Part shown: positions 55,139 to 64,000 of the stretch, piece by piece
How positions within the stretch are numbered: position 1 is the first letter of the stretch
How the letters are laid out: each line of letters begins with the position of its first letter
Origin: Roseateles depolymerans
GTDB lineage: Bacteria; Pseudomonadota; Gammaproteobacteria; Burkholderiales; Burkholderiaceae_C
DNA: 64,000 nucleotides
Direction of reading: 5' to 3'
NCBI RefSeq assembly: GCF_003387155.1
Contig: NZ_QUMT01000001.1
Span: 248,001-312,000 of the forward strand
Notes under the pieces: generated by a model
Told to the model about the DNA's origin: nothing
The model's database searches: none
The model's input: only the letters and a program-made list of their open reading frames with translations
Position numbers and translations under genes: made by a program

Positions 55139-56238
55139 CTGCCTTCCTGACCCGAGCTCTCGATCACATCCGCGACGATGTCCGCGCCCTGCATGCCTAT
55201 CAGGTGCACAGCGCCGCCGGCCTGCTCAAGATGGATGCGATGGAGAACCCCTACCGTCTGCCCGAGGCGCTGCAACAGGCGCTGGGGGAGCGCCTGGGAC
55301 GGGTCGCCATCAACCGGTATCCCGGCGAGCGCACCGGGGAACTGGCGCAGGCGCTGGCGCGCCATGCCGGCATGCCGGCGCACAACGGCATCATGCTGGG
55401 CAATGGCTCGGACGAGCTGATCTCTCTGCTGTCGCTGGCGGTGGCGCGTCCCGGCGCGACGGTGATGGCCCCGGTGCCGGGCTTCGTGATGTACGAGCTG
55501 TCGGCGCGTTACCTCGGACTGAATTTCGTCGGCGTGCCGCTGACCGCGGATTTCGAGCTGGACGAGGCCGCCATGCAGGCCGCGATCCAGGCGCATCAGC
55601 CGGCGCTGCTGTACCTGGCCTATCCCAACAACCCGACCGCCAACCTGTGGAATCCGGACGTCATCGAGCGCCTGGTGCAGGCCGCGCCCGGCCTGGTGGT
55701 GATCGACGAGGCCTACCAGCCCTTTGCCGCCCGCAATGCGATGGGCCTGCTGGACCGCTACGAGCATGTGCTGGTCATGCGCACGATGAGCAAGTTCGGC
55801 CTGGCCGGTGTCCGCATCGGCTACCTGATGGGGCACGCCGAGGTGGTGCACCACGTCGACAAGCTGCGCCCCCCCTACAACATCAGCGTGCTCAATGCCG
55901 AGGCCGGTCTGTTCGCGCTGGAGCATGCCGACGTCTATGAGCAGCAGGCTGCCGAGCTGCGGGCCGAGCGGGCCCGCCTGCTGACCGAGCTGGCAGGCCT
56001 GCCCGGCGTGGTGGCCTTCCCCAGCGAGGGCAACATGATCCTCACCCGAGTGCCCGATGCCAACGCCGTGCATGCGGGGCTGAAGGCCCGTGGCGTGCTC
56101 ATCAAGAATGTCTCCGGCATGCACCCGCTGCTGGCCGGCTGTGTCCGGCTGACGGTGGGCACGCCGCAGGAGAACCACACGATGCTCACTGCCTTGCGCG
56201 GCGTGCTGGCGGACCTGGCCCCTTCTGTGGCACCCTGA
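55135..56238 (+). CDS. hisC: Histidinol-phosphate aminotransferase HisC
   Basis: A 367-residue class I/II aminotransferase. PLP Lys lies in TMSKFGLAGVRIGYL; the AYPNNPTANLW and MVIDEAYQPF segments bind cofactor and phosphate. It converts imidazole acetol phosphate to L-histidinol phosphate, the seventh enzymatic step. It starts inside the PIN gene by ATGA. A 120-bp gap separates it from hisB. Confidence 0.95.
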   Translation: MTAFLTRALDHIRDDVRALHAYQVHSAAGLLKMDAMENPYRLPEALQQALGERLGRVAINRYPGERTGELAQALARHAGMPAHNGIMLGNGSDELISLLSLAVARPGATVMAPVPGFVMYELSARYLGLNFVGVPLTADFELDEAAMQAAIQAHQPALLYLAYPNNPTANLWNPDVIERLVQAAPGLVVIDEAYQPFAARNAMGLLDRYEHVLVMRTMSKFGLAGVRIGYLMGHAEVVHHVDKLRPPYNISVLNAEAGLFALEHADVYEQQAAELRAERARLLTELAGLPGVVAFPSEGNMILTRVPDANAVHAGLKARGVLIKNVSGMHPLLAGCVRLTVGTPQENHTMLTALRGVLADLAPSVAP

Positions 56239-56358
56239 GCACAGGTTCACGAGATCCCGCACAGCCCAAGGCCCACCCAAGCATCGCCCCGGCCCACCGC
56301 ACGTTTTGTCCCTTTTCTCCGTTTTGTCCCTGACGACTGACCCGCCCCTGGAATCAAC

Positions 56359-56952
56359 ATGAGCGAACGCATCGCCGAAGTCCGCCGCGACACCAAGGAA
56401 ACCCAGATCCGCGTCCGAGTGAACCTGGACGGCACCGGACAGGCCCATCTGTCCACCGGCATCGGGTTTTTTGACCACATGCTCGACCAGATCGCCCGTC
56501 ACGGCCTGATCGACCTGGACATCGACGCCAAGGGCGACCTGCACATCGACGGCCACCACACGGTCGAGGATGTGGGCATCACGCTGGGCATGGCGGTGGC
56601 GCAGGCCATCGGCGACAAGAAGGGCATCACCCGCTACGGCCACAGCTATGTGCCGCTGGATGAAGCGCTGTCGCGCGTGGTGGTGGACTTCTCCGGCCGC
56701 CCGGGCCTGGCGATGGATGTGAAGTTCACCGCTGGCGCCATCGGGGCCTTCGACACGCAGCTGACCTATGAGTTCTTCCAGGGCTTCGTGAACCATGCGC
56801 TGGTGTCCCTGCATGTGGACAACCTCAAGGGCCACAATGCCCACCACCAGTGCGAGACGATCTTCAAGGCCTTCGGCCGTGCGCTTCGCATGGCCATGAC
56901 GCCGGACCCGCGCTCCGCCGGTGTGATCCCCTCCACCAAGGGGACCTTGTGA
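56359..56952 (+). CDS. hisB: Imidazoleglycerol-phosphate dehydratase HisB
   Basis: A 197-residue monofunctional IGPD. The metal-binding histidine motifs are [24 protein letters not shown] and a matching pair FFQGFVNHA and [10 protein letters not shown]. It dehydrates IGP to imidazole acetol phosphate. Its stop overlaps the hisH ATG as TGATG. The bifunctional phosphatase fusion of enterics is absent. Confidence 0.96.
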   Translation: MSERIAEVRRDTKETQIRVRVNLDGTGQAHLSTGIGFFDHMLDQIARHGLIDLDIDAKGDLHIDGHHTVEDVGITLGMAVAQAIGDKKGITRYGHSYVPLDEALSRVVVDFSGRPGLAMDVKFTAGAIGAFDTQLTYEFFQGFVNHALVSLHVDNLKGHNAHHQCETIFKAFGRALRMAMTPDPRSAGVIPSTKGTL

Positions 56953-57605
56953 TGACAAGCCCCCGCACCGTCGCCGTGGTGGACTACGGCATGGGCAACC
57001 TGCGCTCGGTCTCCCAGGCGGTGCAGCATGCCGCCGAGGGCCAGGGCGTGCAGGTGGTGATCACCGCCCGCCCGGAAGAGGTGATGGCCGCCGAACGGGT
57101 GGTGCTGCCGGGCCAGGGCGCCATGCGCGACTGCATGCGCGAGCTGAGCGACTCGGGCCTGAAGGAAGCGGTGCTGCATGCCGCCGCCAACAAGCCGCTG
57201 ATGGGCGTGTGCGTGGGCATGCAGATGCTGCTGGACCACAGCGAAGAGCAGGACACGCCGGGCCTGGGCCTCATTCCGGGCCGGGTGCAGCGCTTCCAGC
57301 TGAACGGCCAGCGCCAGCCCGATGGCAGCCGTTACAAGGTGCCGCAGATGGGCTGGAACCGCGTGCACCAGATGCGGGCGCATCCGGTGTGGGGCGATGT
57401 GCCCGACGACAGCTGGTTCTACTTCGTGCACAGTTTTTATGCCCGCACCACCGCCACCGAGCACAGCGTGGGCGAGAGCGACTACGGCTTGCGCTTTACC
57501 TGCGCCGTGGCGCGGGATAACATTTTTGCCACTCAATTCCACCCTGAGAAAAGTGCCGCGTTCGGGCTTTCGCTCTATCGCAACTTCCTGCACTGGAAGC
57601 CTTGA
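56952..57605 (+). CDS. hisH: Imidazole glycerol phosphate synthase glutaminase subunit HisH
   Basis: A 217-residue class I glutamine amidotransferase. The nucleophile is C87 in [11 protein letters not shown]197 and E199 in QFHPEKS complete the triad. It feeds ammonia from glutamine to HisF. Confidence 0.95.
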   Translation: MTSPRTVAVVDYGMGNLRSVSQAVQHAAEGQGVQVVITARPEEVMAAERVVLPGQGAMRDCMRELSDSGLKEAVLHAAANKPLMGVCVGMQMLLDHSEEQDTPGLGLIPGRVQRFQLNGQRQPDGSRYKVPQMGWNRVHQMRAHPVWGDVPDDSWFYFVHSFYARTTATEHSVGESDYGLRFTCAVARDNIFATQFHPEKSAAFGLSLYRNFLHWKP

Positions 57606-57701
57606 TCCCTTGATCCCTGCCCCTGCATCGCTCAACACCGGATCATTCCTGCGCTGTTCTCAGTCCCCCTTTCCTCCACCTTCCACCACCCGCATTCGGC
57701 C

Positions 57702-58445
57702 ATGCTGCTGATTCCCGCGATTGACCTCAAAGACGGCAAGTGCGTCCGCCTCAAACAAGGCGACATGAACGACTCCACCACCTTCGGCGAAGACCCCGCC
57801 GAGATGGCGCGTCGCTGGCTGGATGCCGGCGCCCGTCGCCTGCATCTGGTGGACCTGAACGGTGCCTTCGCCGGCAAGCCCGTGAATGAAGGCGCCATCA
57901 AGGCGATTCTTCGCGAGGTGGGCGACGAGATCCCGGTGCAACTGGGCGGCGGCATCCGGGACCTCGACACCATCGAGCGTTACCTGGATGACGGCCTGTC
58001 CTACGTCATCATCGGGACCGCCGCGGTGAAGAACCCGGGGTTCCTCAAGGACGCCGCGTCCGCCTTTGGCGGCCACATCATCGTGGGCCTGGATGCGAAG
58101 GACGGCAAGGTCGCCACCGACGGCTGGAGCAAGCTCACCGGCCATGAAGTGGTCGACCTCGCCCGCAAGTTCGAGGACTACGGCATTGAAGGCGTCATCT
58201 ACACCGACATCGGTCGGGACGGCATGCTCACCGGCATCAACATCGACGCCACGGTGCGCCTGGCCCAGGCGCTGAGCATTCCGGTGATCGCCTCCGGCGG
58301 CCTGTCCAACCTGAAGGACATCGAAGCGCTGTGCGCCGTCGAATCCGAAGGCGTGCAGGGCGTCATCTGCGGCCGGGCCATCTACACCGGCGACCTCGAC
58401 TTCGCCACCGCCCAGACCCGGGCGGATGAACTGAACGGGAACTGA
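57702..58445 (+). CDS. hisA: ProFAR isomerase HisA
   Basis: A 247-residue TIM barrel. Catalytic D8 lies in [29 protein letters not shown] supplies the second Asp, and two phosphate loops have GGGI and ASGGL. It isomerises ProFAR to PRFAR. A 96-bp gap separates it from hisH. Confidence 0.96.
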   Translation: MLLIPAIDLKDGKCVRLKQGDMNDSTTFGEDPAEMARRWLDAGARRLHLVDLNGAFAGKPVNEGAIKAILREVGDEIPVQLGGGIRDLDTIERYLDDGLSYVIIGTAAVKNPGFLKDAASAFGGHIIVGLDAKDGKVATDGWSKLTGHEVVDLARKFEDYGIEGVIYTDIGRDGMLTGINIDATVRLAQALSIPVIASGGLSNLKDIEALCAVESEGVQGVICGRAIYTGDLDFATAQTRADELNGN

Positions 58446-58449
58446 GCAC

Positions 58450-60714
<2,265 letters not shown>

Positions 60715-60746
60715 GGGTCTATCTTCCACGTGTCAGACACGGCGCT

Positions 60747-61373
60747 TCAGCGCTGCGTCGGACCCAGGATGTTTGTCGGGTTGTTCGCCACGTTGTTCCC
60801 CGCGTCCCGCTGAGTGCTCGCAGCTGGCGTCGTGTCGAAGGTCCAGCGCTCTGCATAGCGGGGCGGTGACGGCCATTCACAAGCGGCTGGGGTCCGGTCG
60901 GGATGCTCGGACACCCAGCGGCGCGCCAGCATCCAGCCGCCGTGGCTGACCACCATGCCGCCTGCCTTGGCGCCGTGCCAGCCGCTCGCTCTTGCCAGCA
61001 GCATCTGCAGGCTCTCTCCACCGCCAGGGTGACTGCCGGCAAAATCGGCCACCCAGGCATCCATCGCCGCTTTGGGGATGTCCGACCACGGGCGGCCGTC
61101 CCAGTCGCCGAAATCCAGTTCCAGCAGCGCCGCATCCTGGTGATGTCGCCAACCCCATCGCCGCAGCCAGCGGCCCACGTCGGCGCATCGGCGCAGTGGC
61201 GAGGTCCAGATCTCATGCGGCAGTCGATGCCGGCGCGCATGCGCCTGGATGCGTCGTGCCAGTCGCTTGGCGCGTCGGGCGGGCACCGGCAGATCACACC
61301 GGGCGCCCACGCACAGGCCCTTGGCGCCCGTTGGCCGCGGATGGCGCCAGACGCTGAATGTCTCTCCGCTCAA
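60747..61373 (-). CDS. cobC: Histidine phosphatase family protein, probable alpha-ribazole phosphatase CobC
   Basis: A 208-residue phosphatase. The catalytic His lies in VWRHPRPTG, a variant of the usual RHGxT; EIWTSPLRRCADVGR and ELDFGDWDGRPW are family signatures and VVSHGGWM carries the second His. A TTG start overlaps the cobS stop (TTGA), so translation is coupled. It should remove phosphate from alpha-ribazole phosphate in cobalamin assembly. A general phosphatase is the alternative. Confidence 0.8.
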   Translation of the reverse strand: MSGETFSVWRHPRPTGAKGLCVGARCDLPVPARRAKRLARRIQAHARRHRLPHEIWTSPLRRCADVGRWLRRWGWRHHQDAALLELDFGDWDGRPWSDIPKAAMDAWVADFAGSHPGGGESLQMLLARASGWHGAKAGGMVVSHGGWMLARRWVSEHPDRTPAACEWPSPPRYAERWTFDTTPAASTQRDAGNNVANNPTNILGPTQR

Positions 61374-62158
61374 AAGTAGGCCCCCAGCCCCAGGCAGGCC
61401 AGCAGCGCGCCCACTTCCACCACCTGCTGGGTGGCACCGAGGTTGTCCCCGGTGTAGCCGCCCAGGCGGCGTTCCAGCAGGGACTGCATGAAGAAGGTCA
61501 GGCCCGCGCCGGTCACGATGGCGCCCAGCAGCAGCGGGATGTCGTCCGGCAGCAGCCAGGCCCACAGCCCGCTGGCCAGCACCACCGTGCCCATCGCCAT
61601 CCCCAGTTCTGCGCCGCCGATCTGGGTAGCCAGCGGCTTGGCCTTGGCATGGGCGGCATCCCCGGCATAGGGCAGGGCATGCATCAGCCAGACCGGCGCC
61701 GCGCGCGACGCCAGATGGGCCCAAAGCAGGGCGGTCAGGGCCAGGGTGGGATCGGCATCGGCCAGTCCGACCAGGGTGGCGGCTTTCAGGCCCAGCATCA
61801 GGAACAGCCCCAGGGCGCCGTAACTGCCCAGGCGCGAGTCCTTCATGATCTCCAGCGCCCGCTCCCGGCTCACCGCACCGCCCAATCCATCGCAGGTGTC
61901 GGCCAGTCCGTCCTCGTGGAAGCCGCCGGTCAGCCAGATGCTGGCGGCCATCGCCAGCACCACGGCGACGCTGTTCGGGAACACCAGCATCGCCAGCCAC
62001 AGCACGGCGGCGGACCACAGGCCCACCACCGCGCCGACGAGCGGAAAGTACCGTGCCGACTGGTGCAGCCATTCGGGCTGGAAACCGGTCCAGCCGGGGA
62101 TGGGCACGCGGGTGAAGAATTGCAGCGCGATGAAGAAGAGGCGGACTTGATGCAGCAT
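61370..62158 (-). CDS. cobS: Adenosylcobinamide-GDP ribazoletransferase CobS
   Basis: A 262-residue membrane enzyme with about six or seven TM helices. Family motifs are ALQFFTRVPIPG, YFPLVGAVVG and GGFHEDGLADTCDGLGG with acidic residues for metal binding. It joins alpha-ribazole to adenosylcobinamide-GDP at the inner membrane. The upstream cob genes lie outside the window. Confidence 0.95.
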   Translation of the reverse strand: MLHQVRLFFIALQFFTRVPIPGWTGFQPEWLHQSARYFPLVGAVVGLWSAAVLWLAMLVFPNSVAVVLAMAASIWLTGGFHEDGLADTCDGLGGAVSRERALEIMKDSRLGSYGALGLFLMLGLKAATLVGLADADPTLALTALLWAHLASRAAPVWLMHALPYAGDAAHAKAKPLATQIGGAELGMAMGTVVLASGLWAWLLPDDIPLLLGAIVTGAGLTFFMQSLLERRLGGYTGDNLGATQQVVEVGALLACLGLGAYF

Positions 62159-62321
62159 GATGCCGGCCGCGTCGGCGACCGAGGACGGAGAGAACGGGCG
62201 GCATGATACGGCGCGGCCTGGTTGCCGGTTGGCTTGTTGGCCTGTTGGCCTGTTGGCCCCGTAGACGTGGCGCTAGCGGCTTGGCAGTCCCGCGGTGTGG
62301 GATCGCCTCGCGGCCGGGGCG

Positions 62322-63308
62322 CTAGCGGCCTTGCTGGATGGGAGCCGCGGCGCCGGTTTGCGACAGCAGCAAGCGCTCATAGGCAATCGCCACATTCGCG
62401 CAGAAGATCTGCAGCAGCTCCTGCCCTTCTTCGTCGATCGGCTCGGAGAAGCGCATGTACAGCAGGCTCTCGTTGCCGGTGTGGGTGCGGTAGTACCCGA
62501 TGAAGCACTCCCCGTCAGCATGACTCTGCCGGGTGGCCAGTGCCTGCTCCATCGCGCCTTTCACATCCGCAGGCAGATGCGCCACCTCCGATTCGTCCAG
62601 CAAGCCCTGGAATTCCGAGGTGGCGGCCAGCACCCGCAGGGCGCCTTCCCCCTGGGAGGCCGCATAAGCCGCCATCCGGCTCGCACACAGCCCTTGCACT
62701 TCCAGCCCCAGCAAATGGGCCAGCTGATCCAGCAGCGCCGAGGCCAGATGCCGCAGGCTGCCCGCATCGTGGATCTGCGTGATGGCCTCGATGGAGCGGC
62801 GCAGCGCCTGCCGGGCATGGTCCAGCGTGATGATGTCCCGATAGGAGCGCAGCGAGGAGTAGAAGACCGTGATCAGCTTGCGCTTGGTCAGCTCGGTCTT
62901 TTCCTTGTAGTCGTTGATGTCGTAGGACTTGATCACGTCCTCTTCCGGCGCCTGCCCCGGCTGCCCGGTCCGCAGCACGATGCGCACATGGCGGTTGCCC
63001 AGGTCTTCGCGGATGTAGCGGGCCAGGTCCAGCCCGGCGTGCTCGGACTCCATCACCACATCCAGCAGCACCAGGGCCACGTCCTGCCGGCTCCGCAGCA
63101 GGTCACGCGCTTCAGTGGCGGTGTAGGCATTGAGGAACTGCAGTTTGCGGCCGGCAAACTCGAAGTCATCCATCACCAGTTGCGTCACCTGGTGCACGGC
63201 CGGGTCATCGTCGACCACCATCACGACCCAGGGGGACAAGGGACGTGAGCGGTGACTGCCAGCGGCGTCGTCGGGCAGTTCGTCGGCGAAGACGAGATCG
63301 GTGTTCAT
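62322..63308 (-). CDS. Response regulator with REC and DUF3369 domains
   Basis: A 328-residue protein. The N-terminal receiver has VVDDDPAVHQ and phospho-acceptor D in LVLLDVVME, and the C-terminal DUF3369 domain begins SYDINDYKEKTELTKRKLI. DUF3369 usually precedes an HD-GYP c-di-GMP phosphodiesterase domain, but here the protein stops without one. The role is unclear; it may be a regulatory stub. The start MNTDLVF is used. Confidence 0.85.
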   Translation of the reverse strand: MNTDLVFADELPDDAAGSHRSRPLSPWVVMVVDDDPAVHQVTQLVMDDFEFAGRKLQFLNAYTATEARDLLRSRQDVALVLLDVVMESEHAGLDLARYIREDLGNRHVRIVLRTGQPGQAPEEDVIKSYDINDYKEKTELTKRKLITVFYSSLRSYRDIITLDHARQALRRSIEAITQIHDAGSLRHLASALLDQLAHLLGLEVQGLCASRMAAYAASQGEGALRVLAATSEFQGLLDESEVAHLPADVKGAMEQALATRQSHADGECFIGYYRTHTGNESLLYMRFSEPIDEEGQELLQIFCANVAIAYERLLLSQTGAAAPIQQGR

Positions 63309-63485
63309 GAGGCCTCCCTGCGGACGTCGATGGCGGCATGGCGCGCCCGCTTTTGTGTGGCTCTGGATTATGCGGATCCGCCGCAAGTTTCAGAAGCGAA
63401 CTCCGTCAAGATGCAAAGGGCAAGTCATCCCGGGCCGGTGGGGAGGCGGTTCATGGTTTACCCGCGTCGGCGTTGACCACGAAGT

Positions 63486-63521
63486 TGGTACCGGTATCAT
63501 CAATCCATGGTAACGGTACCA
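63486..63521. promoter_or_regulatory. Pair of LacI-type operators upstream of the MFS gene
   Basis: TGGTACCGGTATCA (63486-63499) and TGGTAACGGTACCA (63508-63521) are near-identical 14-bp palindromes with the central CG of LacI-family sites, centred 22 bp apart, before the MFS start at 63561. A LacI-type sugar-acid repressor is expected nearby. Confidence 0.65.
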
Positions 63522-63560
63522 GCTGGCGTCAGACCGGCTCACCCGACCCCAGGAGACAAC

Positions 63561-64000
63561 ATGCAGATTTCGCTTTCGGCGTCCTCGGGCGCCACCAGCA
63601 GTCGGGCCCGCTTCGGCATCCTGGCGATGCTGTTCGTGGTGACGGTCCTCAACTATGCGGACCGCGCGACTGTCGGGGTCGCCGGCCCGGTGCTGTCCAA
63701 GGAACTGGGCATCAGCTCGGTGCAGATGGGCTTCATCTTCTCGGCCTTCAGCTGGTCGTACGTGGCCGGACAACTGCCGGGCGGCTGGCTGCTCGACCGG
63801 TTCGGCGCCAAGAAGGTCTATGCCTGGAGCATCCTGCTGTGGTCGCTGTTCACCATGCTGCAGGGCGCCGTTCACTACTTCGATGCCGCCACCGCCGTCA
63901 TCGCGCTGTTTGCCCTGCGTTTCATGGTGGGCCTGGCCGAATCACCGTCTTTCCCCGCCAACGGCCGCATGGTGGCCGCCTGGTTCCCGGTGGCGGAACG
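63561..64000 (+). CDS. MFS transporter, anion:cation symporter family (sugar-acid type), partial
   Basis: The first about 146 residues of an MFS protein cut by the right edge. LNYADRATVGVAGPVLSKELG, AFSWSYVAGQLPGGWLLDRFGAKK and RFMVGLAESPSFPAN match the ACS family (GudP/galactonate-type transporters). The GLAESPSFPANGRM stretch is the motif of helix 4. Strong SD AGGAG. Operators of the LacI type sit upstream, fitting control by sugar acids. The exact substrate cannot be told. Confidence 0.9.
   Translation, partial: MQISLSASSGATSSRARFGILAMLFVVTVLNYADRATVGVAGPVLSKELGISSVQMGFIFSAFSWSYVAGQLPGGWLLDRFGAKKVYAWSILLWSLFTMLQGAVHYFDAATAVIALFALRFMVGLAESPSFPANGRMVAAWFPVAE

Overview
The window is GC-rich, densely coded DNA that reads as the chromosome of a betaproteobacterium of the order Burkholderiales, probably close to Roseateles/Mitsuaria/Pelomonas. 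This is inferred from protein character and gene content (DbpA plus RhlE helicases, a MoxR/DUF58 operon, a his-rsmD-coaD-ferredoxin run, cobS/cobC); no rRNA or tRNA gene is present to confirm it. About 60 protein genes are supported. Many are packed with ATGA, TGATG, GTGA or TTGA stop/start overlaps, and GTG and TTG starts recur.

Layout. 1-2.5 kb: a DabB/NuoL-like proton-channel subunit running off the left edge, with a divergent LysR regulator and a clear inverted repeat between them. 2.7-7.8 kb: a signalling block with an EAL phosphodiesterase convergent with a REC-GGDEF cyclase and a large CHASE-PAS-kinase-REC-Hpt protein. 8-11.3 kb: YetF-type, YihY/BrkB-type and ClC-type membrane proteins. 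11.3-15.6 kb: two oxidoreductase-like genes, each divergent from a LysR gene. 15.8-18.6 kb: overlapping DEAD-box helicases dbpA and rhlE-like. 18.7-21 kb: a hybrid kinase and a small basic protein. 21.1-24.8 kb: a three-gene GT2/GT39/YdjC-deacetylase operon that matches the logic of lipid A hexosamine decoration. 24.9-27.1 kb: a phosphoesterase, and a TetR regulator divergent from an NTF2-like gene with two operators. 27.1-34.6 kb: an eight-gene RDD-RDD-SpoIIM-membrane-DUF4129-DUF4350-MoxR-DUF58 operon.

34.8-45.7 kb is the most unusual stretch. It has a tautomerase, a perfect 45-bp inverted repeat, katG, a Fic protein behind an array of palindromes spaced exactly 33 bp apart, a CPA1 antiporter, and a retron-type reverse transcriptase with a structured upstream segment that could be its msr-msd RNA. 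A GST, an rRNA-methyltransferase-like protein and another hybrid kinase follow.

46-54.3 kb: a CsgG-like lipoprotein, an old-yellow-enzyme reductase, and an archaic (Csu-type) chaperone-usher pilus locus. 54.4-59.2 kb: a ribbon-helix-helix/PIN toxin-antitoxin-like pair coupled by overlap to hisC, then hisB, hisH, hisA and hisF, followed by rsmD, coaD and a ferredoxin to 60.7 kb. 60.7-64 kb: cobC and cobS, a REC-DUF3369 regulator, and the start of a sugar-acid MFS transporter behind LacI-type operators.

The best candidates for something undescribed are the retron-like locus (40.49-42.08 kb), the 33-bp-phased Fic operator array (37.57-37.68 kb), the PIN/RHH pair fused into the his operon, and the 45-bp hairpin element before katG. 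Six- and twelve-base in-frame repeats recur at protein termini or in linkers across the window.
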